Assembly: GCA_035310145.1 (NCBI GenBank)
Contig: DATGEL010000044.1
Coordinates: 43,830 to 107,829 of the forward strand
Length of the DNA stretch: 64,000 bases
Origin: Dehalococcoidia bacterium
GTDB lineage: Bacteria; Chloroflexota; Dehalococcoidia; CAUJGQ01
Direction: 5' to 3'
Shown here: positions 17,126-26,672 of the stretch, piece after piece
Position numbering within the stretch: position 1 is the stretch's first letter
Layout: every line of letters begins with the position of its first letter
Notes under the pieces: model-generated
What the model saw: only the letters and a program-made list of their open reading frames with translations
Database searches by the model: none
What the model was told of the DNA's origin: nothing
Position numbers and translations under genes: made by a program

Positions 17126-17561
17126 GCATGAGGTTGAGATCCTGCTGGTGGAAGACAATCCCGACGACGAGGAGCTGACCCTGCGCGTGCTGCGCAAGCA
17201 CCACCTCGCCAACCACATCCAGGTCGTGCGCGACGGCGCGGAGGCGCTCGACTTCATCTTCGGCCGCGGCGCCTTCGCCATGCGCGATGTGCAGAAGGCG
17301 CCGCGGGTTGTGCTGCTCGACCTCAAGCTGCCCAAAGTCGACGGCGTCGACGTGCTGCGCCAGATGCGGGCGGACGAGCGCACGCGCACCTATCCGGTGG
17401 TGGTGATGACCTCTTCGAAAGAAGAGCGGGACATCATCGAGACCTACGAGCTCGGCATCAACAGCTACATCGTCAAGCCGGTGGACTTCGAGCAGTTCGC
17501 CGAGGCCGTGCGCCAGGTCGGCTACTACTGGCTGCTGCTCAACCAGCCGCCGATCCAGTGA
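17118..17561 (+). CDS. Single-domain response regulator, Rcp1-like
   Basis: 147 residues, one receiver domain with no output domain. Acidic pocket VEDNPDDEE near the N-terminus, phospho-acceptor Asp68 in [13 protein letters not shown], Thr/Ser in VVMTSSKEE, and the invariant Lys in [11 protein letters not shown]. The [20 protein letters not shown] signature is typical of Rcp1-type regulators paired with phytochrome-like kinases. Its start overlaps the kinase stop by 8 nt, so the two form one transcription unit and a phosphorelay pair. The output would be a partner protein rather than DNA. Confidence 0.93.
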   Translation: MLEHEVEILLVEDNPDDEELTLRVLRKHHLANHIQVVRDGAEALDFIFGRGAFAMRDVQKAPRVVLLDLKLPKVDGVDVLRQMRADERTRTYPVVVMTSSKEERDIIETYELGINSYIVKPVDFEQFAEAVRQVGYYWLLLNQPPIQ

Positions 17562-17639
17562 GACGGCCTGCCCGCCGGCGCAGCCCGCAGCGATGCGCCA
17601 TGGCGCGATCGTGTCAGCCGAGCCGGCCGCGGGTGCTGT

Positions 17640-17820
17640 GCGAGAGGCGAGTACTACCTCGACGAAGACGTGGAGATCGACGCGGCAGCGGTGATGCGGT
17701 CGCTCGGGTTCTACGTGCCTACCAGGCGCGACGCCGGCCGCCAACGAACTTCCGCCGAAACGCCGTTGGGCTTCGCCGCCTCGCTCGGCCGCGTGCTCGT
17801 CACACGCGACCGCGACTGCA
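17640..17820 (+). pseudogene. Remnant of a DUF5615 (PIN-like) gene
   Basis: An open frame encodes EYYLDEDVEIDAAAVMRSLG, VYVPTRRDAG-type residues and LGRVLVTRDRDC. This order (an acidic LDEDV start, R-x-AG, GRVLVTRDRD) is the hallmark of DUF5615 PIN-like proteins. No proper start codon or SD is seen, and the reading runs into the 3' end of hyuA without the usual C-terminal half, so it appears truncated to roughly 60 residues. Intact members are about 110-120 residues. Probably a decayed toxin-antitoxin fragment. Confidence 0.5.
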
Positions 17821-17826
17821 TGGACC

Positions 17827-19884
17827 CTACCCTCCGACCCGCACGATCAGGTTTCCGCGCGCGTCCACGTGGGCGCGGTCGCCGGGGCGCAGCACCGTGG
17901 TCGTGTCGAGCTGGTCGACGGCGAGTGGGCCGGCGAGCGCGTGGCCGGGGCGAAGCGCCTCGCGGGTGTAAAGCGGCGTGTCGAGCCAGCCGTGCGCGGC
18001 GCCGAAATAGATCTGCCGCGCGCCGGCGGGTGCGGGCGGTTCGCCGGGCGCTGGGGACGTGGCGGGCGCAGATTCCGCATGCGGCAACAGGCCCGTGGCA
18101 GCCACGCGCAGGTTCACCAGCTCCACCGTCTGGCCGCGCAGGGCGTAGGTGTAGAGACGCTCGTGCTCGCGGTGGAACGCCTCCTCGATCTCGGCCAGCG
18201 CCGCGGCTGTGAGGGCGCGGTCCGGCAGATCGACGCTCAGCTCGGCGTTCTGGTGCCGATAGCGCAGGTCCGCCGCCGGGCGCAGCAGGCGCCGCTGCAA
18301 GGGCACGCCCTCGCGCTCGAGATCGGCGTTCGCCTGCGCGAACAAGGCATTGAGCACGGTGTTGAGGCCGGCGACGTCGTACAGCGGGCCGGTTTGTGTG
18401 CAGGTGCGCACGTAGTCGTTGCGCAGGTCTGTGCGCAGCAGCCCCTCGGTCGAGAGCACGCCGGGGCGCGGCGGAATCACGATCGTCTCGATGCCCAGTG
18501 CGCTCGCCAGCGCCGGCGCATGCAGCGGCCCAGCGCCGCCGAAGGCGATCAGCGCATAGCCGCGCGGATCGAGGCCGCGGGCGATCGAGATCGTACGGAT
18601 TGCGCCCAGCATGGCGTTGTCGGCGATGGCGAGGATGCCTTCCGCCGCCTCGATCGCGCTCAGACCGAGCGGCGCCGCGATCGTCGTCTCAATCGCCCGC
18701 CGCGCCGCCTCCGCGTCCAGCGCCAGCTCGCCGCCCAGCAGGTACGCGGGCAGGCGGCCGAGCAGCAGGTTCGCGTCGGTCACGGTCGGCTCCGTACCGC
18801 CACGGCCGTAGCAGGCGGGGCCCGGCTCGGCGCCGGCGCTGCGCGGCCCGACGGCCAGCCCCCCGGCGCTCGTCAGCCAGGCGATGCTGCCGCCGCCGGC
18901 GCCGATTGTCTGCACGTCCAGCATCGGCACTTCCATGGGAAAGCCGCCGACCCGGCCCTCTGTGGTGGTTTCCGGCCAGCCGCCGCGCGTCAGGCAGACA
19001 TCGGCGCTGGTGCCGCCCACGTCGATCGAGATCACGTCGACGTAGCCCGCCGCCCGCGCCGCCGCAACGGCGCCGATCACGCCCGCCGCCGGACCGGAAA
19101 CGGCCGTGTGAATCGCCTGCCGCGCCGCCGCGGCCGCGCTCACCACGCCGCCGTTTGACTTCATGATCAGCAGCGACGCCTCGCAGCCGCGCTCGCGCAA
19201 CCGTCGTTCGAGATCGCCCAGGTAGCGGCCGACGTGCGGCGCGACGTAGGCGTTGAGCACGGTCGTCATCGTGCGCTCGAACTCGCGGAAGCGCGGCAGC
19301 ACCTCGCAGGAGAGCGAGACCAGCGCACCGGGCTGCTCCTCGGCGAGCAGCTCACGCAGGCGCAGCTCGTGCGCCGGGTTCAGGAACGAGTAGAGCAGCG
19401 AGACGGCGTAGGACTCGACGCCGAGGTCGCGCAGGCTGCGGATCGCCTTGCGCGCCTCGTCGTCGTCCAGCGCACGCAGCACGCGGCCCTCGCAGTCGAT
19501 GCGTTCGGACACTTCGCGGATCAGGTCGGCCTTCACCGGCCGCTCCGGCTTGCTCCAGCCGAAGTAGTTGGCGTCGCGCGGAATGTCGTGGCGGCCGATC
19601 TCCAGCACGGAGGCGAAGCCGGCGGTCGTGAGCAAGCCGAGCCGTGTCTCGCTGCGCTGCAGGATGGCGTTGGTGGCGACGGTGGTGCCGTGAAAGCAGC
19701 GCTCGATCGCGGAGAGCGGCACGCCGGCCAGCTTCGCGGCCTTCTCCAGTCCGGCCACGAAGCCGAGCGATTGATCCCGCGGCGTGGAGGGCGTCTTCAC
19801 CGCCCAGGCACGCCCGCTCTCGGTCTGGACCAGCGTCACGTCGGTGAAGGTGCCGCCCACGTCCACGCCGGCGGTGTAGGCCAT
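17827..19884 (-). CDS. Hydantoinase/oxoprolinase family protein, HyuA-like
   Basis: 685 residues with GGGAGGAG upstream of the ATG. The N-terminal VDVGGTFTDVTLV, FHGTTVATNAILQR, RLGLLTTAGF and the central DVISIDVGGTSADVCL match the HyuA fold (ASKHA ATPase superfamily). Further landmarks are GNGG-type KSNGGVVSAAAA, ISGPAAGVIGA-like VSGPAAGVIG and the C-terminal GRGGTEPTVTDANLLLGRL. HyuA subunits hydrolyse hydantoin or 5-oxoproline with ATP, usually with a HyuB partner. No HyuB is adjacent, and a CoA-transferase is divergently transcribed, so another amide or cyclic substrate cannot be excluded. Confidence 0.9.
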   Translation of the reverse strand: MAYTAGVDVGGTFTDVTLVQTESGRAWAVKTPSTPRDQSLGFVAGLEKAAKLAGVPLSAIERCFHGTTVATNAILQRSETRLGLLTTAGFASVLEIGRHDIPRDANYFGWSKPERPVKADLIREVSERIDCEGRVLRALDDDEARKAIRSLRDLGVESYAVSLLYSFLNPAHELRLRELLAEEQPGALVSLSCEVLPRFREFERTMTTVLNAYVAPHVGRYLGDLERRLRERGCEASLLIMKSNGGVVSAAAAARQAIHTAVSGPAAGVIGAVAAARAAGYVDVISIDVGGTSADVCLTRGGWPETTTEGRVGGFPMEVPMLDVQTIGAGGGSIAWLTSAGGLAVGPRSAGAEPGPACYGRGGTEPTVTDANLLLGRLPAYLLGGELALDAEAARRAIETTIAAPLGLSAIEAAEGILAIADNAMLGAIRTISIARGLDPRGYALIAFGGAGPLHAPALASALGIETIVIPPRPGVLSTEGLLRTDLRNDYVRTCTQTGPLYDVAGLNTVLNALFAQANADLEREGVPLQRRLLRPAADLRYRHQNAELSVDLPDRALTAAALAEIEEAFHREHERLYTYALRGQTVELVNLRVAATGLLPHAESAPATSPAPGEPPAPAGARQIYFGAAHGWLDTPLYTREALRPGHALAGPLAVDQLDTTTVLRPGDRAHVDARGNLIVRVGG

Positions 19885-20011
19885 CGTCGCTCCTCCCGGC
19901 TCGCTCTGCCGGCCAGTGTACAGGGTTGGGCAGAGCGGACCTTTGAACGGTAGCCCCCCTTTCGGACATGCTGCAGGTGAAAACGAATCGAGCGATAAAC
20001 GGGGGCAGGTC

Positions 20012-21274
20012 GTGGCGGGTGCGCTTGAAGGAGTTCACGTTCTCGACTGCAGCCAGATCATCGCCGGGCCGGTCTGCTCGTCGCTGCTGGCGGACATGGG
20101 CGCCGACGTGGTCAAGGTCGAACCGATCGAGGGCGAGCCCTGGCGCTTGCAGTCGGAGTTCATGCCCAAGGAAAGCCGGCCCTTCATCAACCAGAATCGC
20201 GGCAAGCGCGGCATCGCCCTGGACCTGAAGCGGCCGGAGGCGGCGCCGATTCGCGAGGCGCTGATCCGCTGGGCGGACGTGCTGGTGACGAACTACCGCC
20301 CCGGCGTGCCCGAGGCGCTCGGCGTGGATTATGACTCGGCCCGCGCCATCCGCCCGGACATTATCTACTGCGCCAACACGGCCTTCGGCACGCGCGGGCC
20401 GGACGCGCACCGCCGCGGTTACGACATCGTGGCGCAGGCGATGAGCGGCCTCGTCACCTCGAACGGTGTGATCGAGAACGGCATTCCCCGCATCGTGCAG
20501 TTCGCGCCCGCCGATGCGCTGACCGGCGCCTACATGGCCTGGGCGGTGAGCGCGGCCCTCTACCACCGCGAGAAGACAGGCGAGGGCCAGGCGATCGACA
20601 CGAGCTTGCTGCTCTCGGCGCTGAACCTGCAGGCCGGCTTCAAGGAGATCGTGGCGATGGACGAGGAGCCACGCGAGTTGAAGCGGTCCAACCTTGCCGC
20701 CGCCCGCGCCCGCGGCGACTCGATTGCTGAGATCTACGCCGAGCGCCGCGCCGCGATGCCGGAGCTGCTGGGCAACATCTACTACCGCATCTACCAGACC
20801 AAGGACGGCAACATCGCCGTCGGCTGCCTGGGGCCGGGTCCGCGCGCCCGCTTCCGCCGCGCCCTCGGCGTGCACGACCGCCGCTACGACCCCGACTTCG
20901 ACCCGGCAAAGGAGAGCGTTGCCGAGGTCGGCCAGGCGCTGGTGGCCGAGGTGGAGCAGAAGATGCGCGAACGCACCACGGCCGAGTGGCTGGCGCACTT
21001 CGACGCCAACGATGTGGCCGCCGGCCCGCTGCGCTTCGTAGACGAGCTGTGGGACGACCCGCAGGTGCAGGCGAACGGCTACATCGCCGAGTACGAGCAC
21101 ACGCTGCTCGGCCCGATGCGCGGCGGCGCCCCGGTGGTCAGTATGAGCGCCACGCCCACGCGTGTGCAGCGCGCCTCGCCCGCCCTGGGCGAGCACAACG
21201 ACGAAGTGCTTGGCCAGCTCGGCTTCCCACCAGAGCAGATCGCGCAGTGGCGCGAGGGCGGCGTCATCCGCTGA
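20012..21274 (+). CDS. CaiB/BaiF family CoA-transferase
   Basis: 420 residues from a GTG at 20012; upstream starts read poorly. It has the class III CoA-transferase core: GVHVLDCSQIIAGPVCSSLLADMGADVVKVEPI, NRGKRGIALDLKRP, ADVLVTNYRPGVPEALGV, RGYDIVAQAMSGL and TGEGQAIDTSLLLSALN. The family forms an aspartyl-CoA intermediate with the substrate acid; the substrate is unknown. Its N-terminus (GPVCSSLLADMG) is closer to formyl-CoA or succinyl-CoA transferase types than to CaiB itself. Divergent from hyuA with a short gap. Confidence 0.9.
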   Translation: MAGALEGVHVLDCSQIIAGPVCSSLLADMGADVVKVEPIEGEPWRLQSEFMPKESRPFINQNRGKRGIALDLKRPEAAPIREALIRWADVLVTNYRPGVPEALGVDYDSARAIRPDIIYCANTAFGTRGPDAHRRGYDIVAQAMSGLVTSNGVIENGIPRIVQFAPADALTGAYMAWAVSAALYHREKTGEGQAIDTSLLLSALNLQAGFKEIVAMDEEPRELKRSNLAAARARGDSIAEIYAERRAAMPELLGNIYYRIYQTKDGNIAVGCLGPGPRARFRRALGVHDRRYDPDFDPAKESVAEVGQALVAEVEQKMRERTTAEWLAHFDANDVAAGPLRFVDELWDDPQVQANGYIAEYEHTLLGPMRGGAPVVSMSATPTRVQRASPALGEHNDEVLGQLGFPPEQIAQWREGGVIR

Positions 21275-21449
21275 TCACTATGCGGGGCGGGCGTGTAGAG
21301 GAGGCGCAGCAGGGTGCGATGCGGTTTGCTCGTGCCCGGCCCTCCCCGGAGCGGCCCCGCCGCGTGGTGAGCGGGCGATGACCGTCACTCGCAGATGGGC
21401 CGCAGACCGGGCAGCGTGCAGCTACCGTCCGAGGGTGCGCAGGCACGGG

Positions 21450-21875
21450 TCAGCGAACGTTGAAGGCGCTGCTGCTGGCCGAGGAGCATTCGCCGCTGTA
21501 GCAGGCCTGCACCGTCCAGACGTAGACGTGACCCGAGCGCAGCCGCACGTTGGGGTATGGGGTCCAGCTCGTGGTCGCTACCTTCGTTGTGCCGAGGTCG
21601 ATGCCGGCGGTCATGTCCGTGATATCGACCAGGTAGTATGTCGCACCGAAGCTCGCGCTCCAGCGCAGCGTGATGGTGCTGCTCACCGTGGCGCCCTGCG
21701 CCGGCGAGATCAGGGTAGGCGCTGGAGGGATGAAGACGGGTGGAGGAGTGACCGTCGGCGAGCTGCCGTCGGCCCGGACGCTGCTGACGGGCGGTTGCGC
21801 CGTCGCGAGGACGAGCAGGACCAGGCCCGTGGCCATAAGGCCCACCGTCGTGAGGAACCAACGAGAACTTCGCAT
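21450..21875 (-). CDS. Secreted protein with a fibronectin-III-like domain
   Basis: 141 residues from an ATG with AGGAG seven bases upstream. A signal peptide (RSSRWFLTTVGLMATGLVLLVLATA) is followed by a Pro/Thr-rich linker (PTVTPPPVFIPPAPTL). One beta-sandwich-like domain follows: SPAQGATVSSTITLRWSAS, TYYLVDITDM, VWTVQACYSGECSS. This resembles the Fn3/Ig-like repeats of surface proteins. Two cysteines near the C-terminus may form a disulfide. It is the last gene of the leftward set after the cupredoxin protein and the small ORF. Confidence 0.7.
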   Translation of the reverse strand: MRSSRWFLTTVGLMATGLVLLVLATAQPPVSSVRADGSSPTVTPPPVFIPPAPTLISPAQGATVSSTITLRWSASFGATYYLVDITDMTAGIDLGTTKVATTSWTPYPNVRLRSGHVYVWTVQACYSGECSSASSSAFNVR

Positions 21876-21999
21876 GATGCGTCTCCTTCTGCTCAGGTCA
21901 CGCACAACTGGCGGTGAGTACGACGGATGGTGCGCCGTCGCGAGCGAGCGGCGCCCCGCAGCGGGATGCGGGGCGCGCCGGGCCAGGAGACAGGTGCCC

Positions 22000-22233
22000 T
22001 CAGGTTGGGATGTGGCGCGGAGATGGGGACGGCTCGTTGCTGAAGCTTGACTGCGACGAAGACGGCTGGGTGAGGGACGGCAGCGGCCGCGCTATCTCGG
22101 TTGCCAGCCAGAGGTAGCGCTGCGCGTCGATCGTCGTCGTATATGGCAGGAGGCCGGTCGCGTAGCCCTGCACCTCGGCGGCCGCATCGCCGTCGTGGCT
22201 GTCGTTGTCGGTTGAGGTGCCGTGCTCGTTCAT
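22000..22233 (-). CDS. Small polar hypothetical protein
   Basis: 77 residues from an ATG closely following AAGGAACC. The N-terminus is acidic and polar (NEHGTSTDNDSHDGDAAAE), the middle GYATGLLPYTTTIDAQRYLWLATEIARP, and the tail rich in Ser/Pro. No signal peptide and no family recognised. It lies between the cupredoxin and Fn3-like genes on the same strand, probably in one transcript. Its compact middle, with a distinct polar leader, resembles no peptide precursor I can name. Confidence 0.5.
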   Translation of the reverse strand: MNEHGTSTDNDSHDGDAAAEVQGYATGLLPYTTTIDAQRYLWLATEIARPLPSLTQPSSSQSSFSNEPSPSPRHIPT

Positions 22234-22291
22234 GGTTCCTTGGTCCTTTCCCGCTCTTCTGTTCACGTTTGATGTCTGCCCGAGCCGGCGC

Positions 22292-23323
22292 TCAGGGCAG
22301 GACGGTGATGGTGCCGCGCATCGGGTTGGGACCGTGGATCAGGCAGAGGTACTGATACGTGCCCGGTGGCGCGTCGATGCGCAGGGCGAAGCCGCCGCCC
22401 GGCCCGAAGAAGCCCGAGTTGATATAGCCGGTGCCGTCGTAGCTCATGCCGCCCACCGGGCTGTAGACGTTCGCCGCGATGACGGCGAGCGGTGGACCGG
22501 ACGGCTGCGGGCTGACCTGCAGCAGAGCAGGCGCCGCCGCGCTGGAGGTGAACGTCACCGTATGCACCTCGAACGGGTCTTCGACCGCCCAGATCACGAG
22601 GTCGCCGCGGTGCACGGTGAGATCCGCGGGAATGAAGGACAGGGCGCTCATTCCGGCGGTGTTGCTAATGCCCGCCGCCACGAGGTGCGTCACCGAGCCG
22701 TTGGCAGCGACGGCCTGCGGTGCGCCGGCACCGCTGAGCGCCGTGCGCAGTTGCTCGACCAGTCCGTTGAACTCGCCGGTGCCGCGAGTGGTGGCCTGAG
22801 CGGGCGTCTCTGTGAGCGTGGCGTCCGCGGGCAGAACTTCGATGCTGCCGTGCATGCCGGGATGGGTGAGGCAGAGATATGGGTAGATGCCCGGCCGCGT
22901 GAAGGTGAGCAGGAAGGGCGGGGTGTCCGGGCTCAGCGGGACGCCGGAGCCGGTGACCTGGCTGCCGTCGTAGGTGCCGCTGTTGTCCGGGCCGATGTCG
23001 CCCTGCGGGAAGAAGCCCGGTCCGCCCTGCACCGAGCCCGCGTCAGGCCCGGGCACGAAGATGTCAGGGGTGGCGGCGGGACCCGGGAAGGTGACGGTGT
23101 GCGGCGCCAGGATGGTGGCCCAGGTCCAGCGTACGCTGTCGCCCTGATGGACGGTGAGGGCGCCCGGAAAGAAGGCGTTCGCCATGATCCCTTCGGCGGC
23201 GACGTCGCCCGAGACCTGGACCCCCCACACCGTGGCGGCTCGCGCCGCGTGCCGCGGCAGTGTGAGGACGCCCGGCAGGGCAAGCAGTGCCAGGCCGAAC
23301 AGCATAAGCCAGCGTCGCAACAT
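22292..23323 (-). CDS. Exported double-cupredoxin (type 1 copper) protein
   Basis: 343 residues from the ATG at 23323 (SD AAGGGGGA). A signal sequence spans about residues 1-28. Two cupredoxin domains follow, each with the type 1 copper ligand order His...Cys...His...Met: APHTVTFPG with CLTHPGMHG in the first, VHTVTFTS with CLIHGPNPMRG in the second. Both blocks resemble plastocyanin-like domains. The linker is rich in Pro, Gly and Ala. It probably works at the outer cell surface in electron transfer or copper handling. The small gene at 22233 and the Fn3-like gene follow on the same strand. Confidence 0.85.
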   Translation of the reverse strand: MLRRWLMLFGLALLALPGVLTLPRHAARAATVWGVQVSGDVAAEGIMANAFFPGALTVHQGDSVRWTWATILAPHTVTFPGPAATPDIFVPGPDAGSVQGGPGFFPQGDIGPDNSGTYDGSQVTGSGVPLSPDTPPFLLTFTRPGIYPYLCLTHPGMHGSIEVLPADATLTETPAQATTRGTGEFNGLVEQLRTALSGAGAPQAVAANGSVTHLVAAGISNTAGMSALSFIPADLTVHRGDLVIWAVEDPFEVHTVTFTSSAAAPALLQVSPQPSGPPLAVIAANVYSPVGGMSYDGTGYINSGFFGPGGGFALRIDAPPGTYQYLCLIHGPNPMRGTITVLP

Positions 23324-23419
23324 TGCATTCCCCCTTGGCACGTGAAACGGAACCGCGCGCCTATTGTTCGCCGGCAGGACACCACCGTCGGCGGCAGGCG
23401 GACAGGGCAGCGGTCTGGG

Positions 23420-23692
23420 CTAGCGGTAGAAGTAGGGGTCGAGCACGCTGACTTTGGTGATACGATCGATCGGCAACTGGTTGCGTTCCGCCGCCCGACG
23501 GATCGCCTCGGGGTCCGGCCCGTCGTAGATACAGTACGTCTTGTGCTTGTCCTCGCTGACGTAGGAGTGGACCCAGGTCACGCCGAGGTCAGCATTGGTA
23601 CCCACCACGGCCAGACAGGTCGCGGCCCCATCGTCGCTCACGGGGATGCGCAGCCCTTCTGGAAAGCTGCGTTCGACGAGATAGCGTGGCAT
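23420..23692 (-). CDS. DUF4242 domain protein
   Basis: 90 residues with a ribosome site (GGAGGA) before the ATG. The sequence PRYLVERSFPEGLRIPVSDDG, VTWVHSYVSEDKHKTYCIYDGPDPEAIRRAAERN, then LPIDRITKVSVLDPYFYR matches DUF4242 (a small alpha/beta fold, annotated in some databases as nickel-binding). Function unproven. It lies next to the cupredoxin gene; a metal-related role is only suggestive. Confidence 0.85.
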   Translation of the reverse strand: MPRYLVERSFPEGLRIPVSDDGAATCLAVVGTNADLGVTWVHSYVSEDKHKTYCIYDGPDPEAIRRAAERNQLPIDRITKVSVLDPYFYR

Positions 23693-23880
23693 TGCACATC
23701 CTCCTCAGATGCTGCGTCGGTCCGCCCGACAGGGTTCATGCTGCCGGAGCCGGCATCGCCGCTCATCGGGAGGGCTGCCCAGATTGGCGAAGCGTGCTGC
23801 CTACTTTGGAGCAGAAGGTGGCCGGCAGGTTACCCGCGGTGCTGCCGCGGGTGGCCCCACGCCTGCATCGGCGCCACGGC

Positions 23881-26487
23881 TCACGAGGCCCGACTGCCCG
23901 AGCGCGCCGACGCATGGTCCTGGAAGGTGCGGGCGGCCTCGGCCCGCGAGCGCACGCCCAGCTTGGCGAGGATAGCCGAGACGTGGTGGTCGACGGTGCG
24001 CTGGGAGAGCACCAGCCGCTGCGCGATCTCCGCGTTGCGCAGCCCCTCGGCGAGGAGACGCCAGATCTCAATCTCTCGTGAGGTGAGGCCGGCGGCATTG
24101 GAGCGGGTGGACGGCCGCGGTCCGCGCGGCAGACCGCGCACCCCGAGCTGGCGCAGGTGGCGCTGCACCATCGCCGCCGCCAGGCGGGCGCCCAGCCGCT
24201 CGAAGCTGGTCAGCGCCTCGCGTAGCGCGGGCTCGTCGCCGTCGGCCAGCGCCATGGCCGCCTCGTACGGGCAGCCCAGCGCCTTCCACTGCGCCGCGGC
24301 CGCCTGCCAGTCGCCGGCGATCTGCCGAGTGTAGGGCTCGGCGGCGACCGCCGGAACAGCACCAAGCCTGCCCGCACGCTGGAGCAAGAGCGCCAGCTCA
24401 CCCACCAACCAGCGCTCGTTCCTCGCGATAGCACCCTCGTAAGGGCGCTGCGCTTCGTCCGCGGCCCCTGCTGCGTCTCCGGCCAGCCACGACGCTTCAG
24501 CCCGTGCGGCATGCGCCACGGCGAGCCACCCTCCGCCGATCGGTGCGGCGAGCTGCAGCGCCTCGTCCAGCACCGTGGCTACCTCCGGATCGCCGCGCCG
24601 GGCCCGGATACGCCCGAGCACGGCAAGCCCCTCGATCCGGTGGCGCGGCGAGACATCGGGCCGCGCCAATAGCTGGCCGACCGCCTCCGCCGCCTCGCTC
24701 CAACGACCCTGCAAGAGAAGCTGATTGGGGCGCCTGTGCAGCATGGTGTAATAGTAGGTCTGCACGTCGTGGTCGAGGGCGTAGGCGAGCCCATCATCGA
24801 GATAGCGCTCAGCACGCGCTAGGCTGCGTTGGAAGATGGCCCTTCCGGCGAGATTGGCGTACGCTCGGCCGGCGTGCTCCTCGTGATTGCCCGCGAGTGC
24901 CAGCTCTAAGCTGCGCTCGAGCTGTGCCCAGCCCTGCTCGTCTTCGCTCTGCAGCCGAGCACAGCCGACGTTGTTGAGCGCATGCGATAGCAAAGCCGAG
25001 TCACCGAGGCGTTCGCCGATCGCGATCGCCCGTTCGCCCCAGGCGATAGCCTCGGGGTTCTGGCGCGCGGTCATACGCAGCCGTGCCAGTTCGCTGTAGG
25101 CCCAGCCCAGCTCGATACCTGGCGGCAGCGGCTCAAGCACGCCCAGCGCCTCAGTCACAGAGGCATCGGCATCCGCATGCCGACCCAGATACCACAGTGG
25201 GCGCGATAGGCAACGCAGAATGTCGCCCTCTTTGAGCGGATCACGCAACGATCGCCGCAGATCCAGCGCCTGCGTCCAGGCGGCGACGGCCTCGGCGTGA
25301 CGCTCGGTGAGGTAGTACTGGTACGCCAACGCCTCCAGCAGCTCTGCGAGCGGGAGCGGCGGCAAGCCGTCGGCGTATCGTAACGCCCGCCTGTACTGGG
25401 CCACCGCCTCCCGATGTGCCTTCAGCCCCGCCGCCTGCCGGCCTGCCTCGGAGGCGTACGCAAGCACGGCCTCGCTGTCGTCGGCGCCTTCGGCGTGGTG
25501 GGCGAGCCGCGCGACCAGGGGGCCGGTGTCGGATTGGTTCCGCAGCGCGGTAAGCACGGCGCGATGCAGCTCCACACGGCGCGGTAGTGAGAGCGCCTCC
25601 AGCACCGCCTCGCGCACCAGTTCGTGGCGAAAGGCGAGCAGGCCATCGTCGGCCACGTGCAGCATCCCACTGGCGAGGCACTCATCGAGCGCCACGGCGG
25701 GTGCGGCGAGCGCCTGCAGCAGCCGGGGCTCGACTCGTGCTCCGATCACCGCCGCGGCCTCCAGCGCCACATGCGCGGCGGGCGAGAGGCGAGCGACACG
25801 GGCGAACACCGCGTCCCGCACCGTAGCGGGCGTGCCGGGTACATTCGTGGCCAGCAGCTCGGCGACGAAGAACGGGTTTCCGCCGGTGCGCCGGTGTACA
25901 GCTACCGGGTCGAGCGCGCTATCCTTGAGCAACGTTCGCACGGCGTCGAGCGAGAGCGGGGGCAGCGTCAGCCGCGTGGTGTTCGTGGTGGCGAGGTCGC
26001 CCATCGCCACCCGTAGCGGGTGTCGCGCCCCTACCTCGTCGCTGCGGTAGGTCACGAGGAGCAGGGCGTGGGTGCCGCCCACACGCCGGCCCAGGTAGCG
26101 CAGCAGGTCGAGCGTCGCGTCGTCCGCCCAATGCAGATCCTCGAAGACGACGATCCGAGGGCGAGTGCCGGCCGAGAGCTCGGACAGAGAGGCCACAAAC
26201 AGGCGCTCTCTCGGCTCCCCGCGCTCGAGCGCCAACTGCAGCGGGCCGCCGGCCGCGTGGGCGATGTCTAGCAGTGGCGCCAACGGACGTGGCGTGGAGA
26301 GCGCGTCGCAGGCACCGAGCAGCACGTGGGCATCGCTGGCGTGGTGGCGACAGAACGCCTGCACGAGGGCCGTCTTGCCAGCCCCGGCCTCGCCGCTCAC
26401 GAGCACGAGCCGGCCCTGCCCGCCGGCCGCCCGGGCCAGCAGGGCGTCAAGCTCTTCGAGGAACGCGGCGCGCTCCAGCAGCTCCAT
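23881..26487 (-). CDS. LuxR family regulator with N-terminal AAA/NACHT-like ATPase (MalT-type architecture)
   Basis: 868 residues from the ATG at 26487, chosen because MELLERAAFLEELDALL is the usual N-terminus; upstream starts lack support. Walker A GEAGAGKTA (32-40) and Walker B RIVVFEDLHWADD lie in an AAA/ATPase domain. TPR-like helices fill the middle. The C-terminal LuxR helix-turn-helix reads LTSREIEIWRLLAEG, AEIAQRLVLSQRTVDHHVSAIL and AKLGVRSRAEA. Such proteins integrate a small-molecule signal with ATP hydrolysis and activate nearby genes. Regulated genes are not obvious here; the cupredoxin and MoaD groups flank it. Confidence 0.9.
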   Translation of the reverse strand: MELLERAAFLEELDALLARAAGGQGRLVLVSGEAGAGKTALVQAFCRHHASDAHVLLGACDALSTPRPLAPLLDIAHAAGGPLQLALERGEPRERLFVASLSELSAGTRPRIVVFEDLHWADDATLDLLRYLGRRVGGTHALLLVTYRSDEVGARHPLRVAMGDLATTNTTRLTLPPLSLDAVRTLLKDSALDPVAVHRRTGGNPFFVAELLATNVPGTPATVRDAVFARVARLSPAAHVALEAAAVIGARVEPRLLQALAAPAVALDECLASGMLHVADDGLLAFRHELVREAVLEALSLPRRVELHRAVLTALRNQSDTGPLVARLAHHAEGADDSEAVLAYASEAGRQAAGLKAHREAVAQYRRALRYADGLPPLPLAELLEALAYQYYLTERHAEAVAAWTQALDLRRSLRDPLKEGDILRCLSRPLWYLGRHADADASVTEALGVLEPLPPGIELGWAYSELARLRMTARQNPEAIAWGERAIAIGERLGDSALLSHALNNVGCARLQSEDEQGWAQLERSLELALAGNHEEHAGRAYANLAGRAIFQRSLARAERYLDDGLAYALDHDVQTYYYTMLHRRPNQLLLQGRWSEAAEAVGQLLARPDVSPRHRIEGLAVLGRIRARRGDPEVATVLDEALQLAAPIGGGWLAVAHAARAEASWLAGDAAGAADEAQRPYEGAIARNERWLVGELALLLQRAGRLGAVPAVAAEPYTRQIAGDWQAAAAQWKALGCPYEAAMALADGDEPALREALTSFERLGARLAAAMVQRHLRQLGVRGLPRGPRPSTRSNAAGLTSREIEIWRLLAEGLRNAEIAQRLVLSQRTVDHHVSAILAKLGVRSRAEAARTFQDHASARSGSRAS

Positions 26488-26672
26488 CCGTGTCAGTATG
26501 CGACCAATCTCGGGACCTGACAATGCGGCGCACCCGGCCGCGTTGTGCTCGCCCAACGCCCGGAGGCGAATCAGCGCAGCGTCGCGCACCTGGTCGCAGA
26601 GGCCGTTCGGCTCGAACGGAGTGAGTCCAAACAGAGCACGACGGCTCGCTGTGAAAGCCAATACACGGACGG

